Position numbers and translations under genes: made by a program
Shown: positions 58,332 through 64,000 of the stretch, piece after piece
Numbering within the stretch: the first letter of the stretch is position 1
Layout of the letters: each line of letters starts with the position of its first letter
Notes under the pieces: generated by a model
The model's database searches: none
What the model saw: only the letters and a program-made list of their open reading frames with translations
Told to the model about the DNA's origin: nothing
NCBI GenBank assembly: GCA_963971405.1
Contig: OZ020484.1
Location: 37,284,770-37,348,769, forward strand
Reading direction: 5' to 3'
DNA length: 64,000 bases
Source of the DNA: Psococerastis gibbosa
Taxonomy: Eukaryota > Arthropoda > Insecta > Psocodea > Psocidae

Positions 58332-59118
58332 CTATACTTTATGTACTTTAATATAGGGTGTACCTACAGTAAAGCATTGTAAAAAGGGAGTGGAGGGCGG
58401 TTGCCCCTCCCCCTCCTATTGAGTTGGGAAAAATCGAAAAGTATTGGTTCAATCCCCCATTACACACTAAACATAAAAAATCCAATATTTCTTCGATCGA
58501 ATATAGGCCTACAGTATATTGGATTGAATAATTATTAAAGTATGTAATCACGGCCAATATAAGCATTTTTGGTAAAGGTGCAGTTTAGCTACCCCTCATA
58601 AAATCACAAAATTTGGTTCTATATCGTTGATTTAGCTTTAAAGAAACCTATTACCGAAAGAATTAAAAGTTCTTGAGTTACAGCCCAATTTAGTTCGAAG
58701 TTTTGCATGAGCAGGTATAGGGACAAATTGCTCATACAATTTTTTATGGAAGGAACATTGTCAGAGGCATGTAAATAATACAACCCTTGCTTAAAATATG
58801 AATTCCCTTGCAAATGAGATGTTTTCCTTCCATATTAAAAACATTTTCATTCGACTTTTGATACAGCGGGGTAGCTAAACTGGACCAAATTTTTATGGGT
58901 TTTGCATTTTTATTATTATTTATTATATTTATTTAAATAAATAATGACTTTTGTTCTATTACTAACCCAACCCATGCGAAGACGGAGAGTGGCGTATAAG
59001 AAACAACGGAGAAGAAATAGTCCGGTTCATAAAAGCCTAACGCATAATATGGCTGGGACAGGTCGTAAGAATGTCAGACGACCGCATGCCGAAAAAATGT
59101 ACACAGCAAGCATAGCAG

Positions 59119-60720
59119 CAGCCTGATCATGGCGATTATAATACGGGTATTTATTTAATCCCCTGGTATTAAAAATGTAAAACAAGATAATTTTATAATG
59201 GAAAGTGCTATTCAAAATTTGTTTGTTTACATTTTTAATCCCCTGGTAATAAAAATGTAAGGCACTATAAACCCGGGTATTGTCATCCGCCATGTTGTAT
59301 CCCAAATTTCCTATGTGGTAAGTATTGTAAGAAAAGTAAAATATTGAAAAAATTAAGATATACGTTTTAGTATTTTCTTATGAACTACTTCCCTAGTTGG
59401 TAGCACGATTTTTAAATAATAATAAATAAACAACGGTAAATTTCTAAAAATTAATAGGTAAACACCCAATGCTTGGCTTATACACCAGACTTATAATGGA
59501 TACAACATGGCGGATGACAATACCTGTCTAATATAGAGCCCTATTTTTTATGAAACACTTCCCTAATTGGTAGAACGTTTTTTATATAAAAAATAACAAC
59601 AACGATAAATTTCTAATAATAAATAGGTAAACGCCCAATGCTTGGCTTATACACCAGACGTATAATGGATAAAAAATGGCGGATGACAATACCTGTCTAA
59701 TATAGAGCCCTATAAAAATGTAAACAGGATAATTTTATAATGGAAAGTGCTATTCAAAATTTGTTTGTTTACAGTTATAATCCTAGGGTATTTATTTAAC
59801 CCCGGTATTATAATCGCCTCGATCAGGCTGCAGGAAGACAACTTACCGGACATCCTCGAAAACGCTGAATGAGTTGGAAACTGACCTTCGCGAGTTGGTA
59901 GTCCGTAGGTAGATGATAGAGTGTTTTAGAAAAATGAGGGGACTGGAGGAGTGTCGTCGAGCAGGCCAAAGCCGTTGAAGGGCTGTAGAGCCAGAAAAAG
60001 AAGAAGAAGAATCACTGCCAATATAATTATTTTATTGTGTTTTGCATTTTTAAATAAATAAATAATGACTTTTGTTCTATTCCTAACCTAGGGCTCTATA
60101 TTAAACAGGTATTTTCATCCGCCATTTTTCATCCATTATAAGTCTGGTGTATAAGCCAAGCATTTATTATTAGAAATTTATCGTTATTTATCGTTGTCTT
60201 ATTAATTGTTATTTAAAAAACGTTCTACCAATTAGAGAAGTGTTTCATAAAAAATACTAAAACGTGTTTTCTTTTTTTTTTCAATTTTTTTTTTTTACAA
60301 ATAATGAGGTTCTGTAGGGACAGTTTTGGTCGCTATAGGTTCGCTGACGAAAAACCGATATCCATATTATTCAAAATGGCCGCCATTTGCATGCGAAAAC
60401 TAAGCTCTTAGCATCTAATTAATTCTTTTAATATTTTTTATAATATTTTTACTATGCCTGGACCTTATTTCGCTGCATATAATTTAATATATATATTCTC
60501 CATGATTTATAGAAAAATATCACTTTAAAATAATACGTAATTAAAAATCATTTTAAAATAGTATTGAGGCTTATGGAAAAATCAACGCTTTGATATCATT
60601 GCAACTGGTGCTGCCATCTACAAAATGACGCCACAAATGAACCCCATTACAATACTTACCATATAGGAAATATAGGATAAAAAATGGCGGATGACAATAC
60701 CCGGGTATATAGTGCCTTAA
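59119..60720. mobile_element. Nested foldback cluster
   Basis: Outer ends CAGCCTGATCATGGCGATTA and its inverse bound 59119-59830. A second pair, AGGCACTATAAACCCGGG with ATTGTCATCCGCCAT, bounds about 59260-60719, so the two overlap. Blocks with ATGGCGGATGACAATACC(T/C)G and ATAGAGCCCTAT or their inverses recur at about 59275, 59508, 59677, 60107 and 60683. This is a stack of foldback insertions and duplications. Confidence 0.65.
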
Positions 60721-60721
60721 T

Positions 60722-60905
60722 TCCTAACCCAACCCAGTGGAGTTAGGACTATAAAGCTATATCCTAGGTCTAGGGCCTACACTAAACTAGGAAGGCCAGG
60801 GACCGCCTGATTTAAATGGCCATGACCAGAAACTGTAGCAAGTGTGGGTCTCAAACCAACAGCCTTTCGGGTGAAAGTCATAACTCGTAACCCTACTCTA
60901 CGCCA
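60722..60905 (-). mobile_element. SINE-2 copy
   Basis: The reverse complement ends CTTAGTAATAGAAC-like and carries GGCCTTCCTAGTTTAGTG and GTTGGTTTGAGACCCAC as box B. The body has an AGCTTTATAGTCCTAACTCC variant. It abuts the right end of the foldback cluster. Confidence 0.7.
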
Positions 60906-60909
60906 GTGG

Positions 60910-61790
60910 TGACTTCTTAATGTAAGCAAACTTGTGATTGAAATAATCATCCCGTGGCTGGATACCGTAATCAATATGGCTGCTAGTGTAGCCTACACAA
61001 GATAAGTACCTACGCAATTTCGATGGGAAAATAGCCTGCACAAGCTAAGTACAGAGCTTAGACCGGGTCCAGGTATCCGTTCTACTATGCTGCAATGTGT
61101 AAGACTTCGATATTTTTTACGTTGCTACTTATCTCTGATAGTTGGCTTATGGTTAACGGGTGCCCCGTAAGGTATATTATGGCTCCCGGTGTTCCAGTTA
61201 ATAAATTTCTATGGAAGTAATAAGTTATGTTATTGTGAACAGCGAGTAAACATTATATTGTATGTATTCGAATTAGGTTCGCAGAAACAGCCAAGCAGGA
61301 TTATATAAATGACCACAACCCTTAACCCCCCCCCCCCCACCCTCAGAATTGTGGCGACGCCCTTGGAGAAAATCCTAACTATTCCATTTACAGGCTGCTT
61401 AGCTACTTATTTGTAGCTACTAGGAATTGAACAAAAAATGCCTGGAATTAATGGAGGATGGAGTCTGGCGAGTGAACACAGGGAGCATGCGCATAAATAA
61501 GAAGAAGACTCGTGAAAGTTCACTAATTCATTGGCTATTTGTCACAATTTCGTTGACCTCTGCGGAACCCGTTTAGTCCCTGCGACCCAGCGTCCCATGG
61601 GAGACACATGCTTACCTACCCATAATGTCCCCATACATGCATGTCTCGGGGTATAGGTCTGACTCGGACTACACAAGCCTAAGTTCTGTACCTACTTGTC
61701 CATGCCCTTGCAATGTCCTCGGGGTAATGCATTTATGGTTTAAATGAGATTCTGCTGCGCTGGCGACACTCTTATTATGGGATTCAGAAA
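60910..61790. other. Intergenic, nothing identified
   Basis: A C run at 61327-61340 and otherwise unassigned AT-rich DNA. No exon, RNA gene or repeat with a second copy was found. Confidence 0.4.
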
Positions 61791-61800
61791 CACTAGATAG

Positions 61801-62110
61801 CAGAGGCGTAAAGTTTTAGAGTGATGGCGGGGGCAAAACTAAGTAGACCTTATGACGTCATCAGGCAGGATAAGGAAAAATTGAAGATATACGAGTAAGT
61901 GCAAAATAGTAGGGTTTTACGCATTTTAATAGTAGTAAAGTATAGCTGTAGATTTTACAAAGCTAACAAAGGACTGCTTATATTCATATTGCTGCAAAGG
62001 GGCCCGGGGGTCTCCATGAACCACGTCTTGCAATGCTCAAAAAGCCCCCCCAAAAGGAGCTGGGAGGGGGGGGCAAGATGGACCATGCCCCCGCCAACTT
62101 TACGCCCCTG
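61801..62110. mobile_element. hAT-like MITE with perfect 8-bp target duplication
   Basis: 310 bp; ends CAGAGGCGTAAAGTT and AACTTTACGCCCCTG are inverted with one mismatch, flanked by CTAGATAG at 61793-61800 and 62111-62118. It contains a GGGTTTTACGCATTTT module and GGCCCGGGGG as in the other hAT MITEs here. Confidence 0.9.
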
Positions 62111-62569
62111 CTAGATAGGTATACTGCACCTGATGAAAAATCCTCATAAACGGTTGCAGAGCCGTGAACCGCCCCATCGAAAAGAGTTTGTCGAAGTTTA
62201 TAATTTAGGGGGGGGGGGAGTCAAAAATGTTTGGAACTCCCCAAAATAAAATCCGACTGTGTATGTAGGGGAGGGGAGATTGCTCTTTGGCCAAAGGAAT
62301 TCACTCAACAGCGCTGAAAATACGAGACAGTAAGCATTAGTTTTGTAGGTCTAATAAGGTGGCTAATTTCTGACGCACTGATTAACTCTTTATTCACCCA
62401 TGCGTAATCATTTAATGCGCGTAAACCTACTATAGTATTATAAAGATACATTTTACTAAGTTTCGCTACGGTGGGCAGTACCCTCAGGCGTCAGGAGGAC
62501 CCTTTGTGCCACGCTCGTGGGTGAATCCGGCCTAATAAAGGTGACATGGGACCGACTTGTTCCTATGCA

Positions 62570-63112
62570 TAGGGATCCAACGATACTACTGATATAATAC
62601 TAGTATCGATACTTTTCTTTCGATACCACTGGTATTGATACCCGATACTTTTCATTCAATACTTGCAGGTATCGATACCTATTTGCTGGTATTGAATTAA
62701 ATAATACCTACCACACGACTAAACTTTTTCCCGTTATTTTTTTTTAATTTTCAAAATAGTCACCAACCTGCTGTGTGAGTGTTCTTTCGTAAGCAAAGTA
62801 TAGAGGTTGGTCTAGGTTAATTTTGCGCGCCTGATTGTTTAGAAATTTTAATTTGCAATTCCCCAGTTTTTTTAATATTGAATTTAAGTTATTTTTACTA
62901 ATTTATTTATTTATTTAAAGAAGTTACCAGAATTTTTCAAAGGCGTGATACCCTGGGTCCATGGATGCACCCCTGCGAGCAGGCATTCCATTCGATACCA
63001 AAACCTCATGATATCGATACTTTTCTTTCAATACAATACCAGTATCAATACCTACCATTCAATACCGGTATCGGTACAAGAATCGATACATTTGTAAAAA
63101 TTTGGATCCCTA
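62570..63112. mobile_element. hAT-like MITE with GATACCGGTATC-type palindromic repeats
   Basis: 543 bp with perfect 11-bp ends TAGGGATCCAA, flanked by CCTATGCA at 62562-62569 and 63113-63120. Near both ends are clusters of ATCGATAC/GATACC(G/A)GTATCG words. The TAGGGATC terminus and 8-bp duplication fit hAT. The middle carries no transposase. Confidence 0.9.
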
Positions 63113-63369
63113 CCTATGCAATTAAATTCTTTTCCACCAGCTACCCGTCTCTAGACCACCCCTCTGCAGTTTGAGGGACTGCTGGTGGGCCTTTTTGCTT
63201 TTCGAGCATACTGGCTCCCCCCCCCCCCTCTCCCCGGCTTAGGCCTACTTGTATTTAGCTTCCCAGTGTTAAATTTTACTTACCGCATATGCATTGCATG
63301 TTGCATCATATATCTTGTCTATACTAAGTTATTGTATAATACTGTGCAATATACGTAATCATTATAACT

Positions 63370-63560
63370 CAATCGATCTGCCGGGGGAGACCCCCGGGCC
63401 CCCCCCCCCCTGTGCTCGATTGTATTAATTACCTATGATATAGAACCCTTATGACTCTGAAAATGCGTGAAACCCCAATATTTCAGCCCTATTAAAAAAA
63501 AAAATCGAAATTTAATCTTAGCCCCCTCCTTGCTCTCATTCTAGATCCGCGCCTGCCCAG
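63370..63560. mobile_element. hAT-like MITE fragment, truncated at left
   Basis: CCGGGGGAGACCCCCGGG, TGTGCTCGATTGTATTAATT, ATGCGTGAAACCCCAATA and the right end CATTCTAGATCCGCGCCTG match 27999-28287. The left terminus is missing. A SINE-2 copy abuts the right end. Confidence 0.75.
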
Positions 63561-63712
63561 ACTCCGACCTTCACCCGAAAGGTTGTTGGTTCGAGTCCCA
63601 CACATTTTATGACCATGCTTCGGAGGTCATGTAAAGCAGACGGTCCCGGGCCTTCCTAGTTGAGTGTAGGAGGAGGCTTTGTAGCCCTAACTCCGCTAGG
63701 ATGGCTCAGTAA
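63548..63712 (+). mobile_element. SINE-2 copy
   Basis: AGACTCCGACCTTCACCCG and GTTGGTTCGAGTCCCACAC form the head; CGGTCCCGGGCCTTCC and GGCTTTGTAGCCCTAACTCC form the body, ending CTCAGTAATAGTAC. The best-preserved box B of the family. Confidence 0.78.
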
Positions 63713-64000
63713 TAGTACAACAACAAAAAGTCAACCGTTTTGATTGTATCTTCAGGTGTTTGTTTATAAAAGCCCTATACAGGACACTACAATAAAACAT
63801 ACAATAGACACATACAGACATCTCTCATTTGCCAACCTTAACAAAGATCCGCGGACAAAGGAGATGAATTTCAAATGAATGATGCACTTGAACCTAATGA
63901 GTCGACAAGGTAGGTGTGGCGGTCCATCTAAATAAATGTAATGAGAAGACAACAATGTTAGATGCAGCCCTACCCCCAACCAGGTGTCGTCTATTAGCTC
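63713..64000. other. Right edge, nothing identified
   Basis: AT-rich sequence to the end of the window with no supported exon or repeat. Confidence 0.4.

Noticed and set aside
5000-64000. CRISPR arrays, operons, ribosome binding sites or prophage
   Set aside because: The window is clearly eukaryotic; the regular repeats are transposon modules and microsatellites, without unique spacers or cas genes.

Overview
The window is eukaryotic nuclear DNA: AT-rich, with split genes using GT-AG introns, a Pol III tRNA gene and many short non-autonomous transposons. Two things point to an arthropod. One is an ATP synthase coupling factor 6 copy whose sequence resembles insect versions as I remember them. 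The other is a pair of secreted serpins with an intron inside the reactive-centre loop. A crustacean is my guess, but the sequence does not settle this.

Five protein genes can be built by matching splice sites, phases and family motifs; all lie on the minus strand. (1) A partial gene runs off the left edge (957 to 1); it stays open for 319 codons and has a SUMO-interacting-like motif near its N-terminus. (2) Serpin A (19676 to 7953) has six coding exons and 576 residues, with an unusual tail of about 174 residues after the serpin fold. (3) An intronless ATP synthase coupling factor 6 reading frame (11077 to 10637) sits inside a serpin A intron, on the same strand and in frame with the exon before it. 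(4) Serpin B (29647 to 22991) has seven coding exons and 438 residues. (5) A ChaC-type gamma-glutamylcyclotransferase (45669 to 34864) has four coding exons, one of only 36 bases, plus a possible fifth exon (33468 to 33283) giving another C-terminus. A tRNA-Ile(AAT) lies at 50967-51040 on the plus strand.

The two serpins are tandem paralogues. Four intron positions are shared in phase and place, including the phase-1 intron that splits the reactive-centre loop. Predicted P1-P1' pairs are Leu-Met (A) and Lys-Leu (B), so the pair probably inhibits different proteases. ChaC is a cytosolic glutathione-degrading enzyme and has no evident link to the serpins.

The rest is mostly repeats. They include hAT-like MITEs with 8-bp target duplications, PIF/Harbinger-like MITEs (GGCG..ATTCCACCGAC ends, usually 3-bp TTA or ATA duplications), a TTAA-flanked foldback, a 1.8-kb inverted repeat, a Tigger/pogo element with a CENP-B-type helix-turn-helix remnant, a mariner pseudogene, several SINE-like families, and a roughly 0.9-kb repeat carrying GACA microsatellites. 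Several sit within 20-110 bp of exons. From 46 kb to 64 kb I find no protein gene I can defend.
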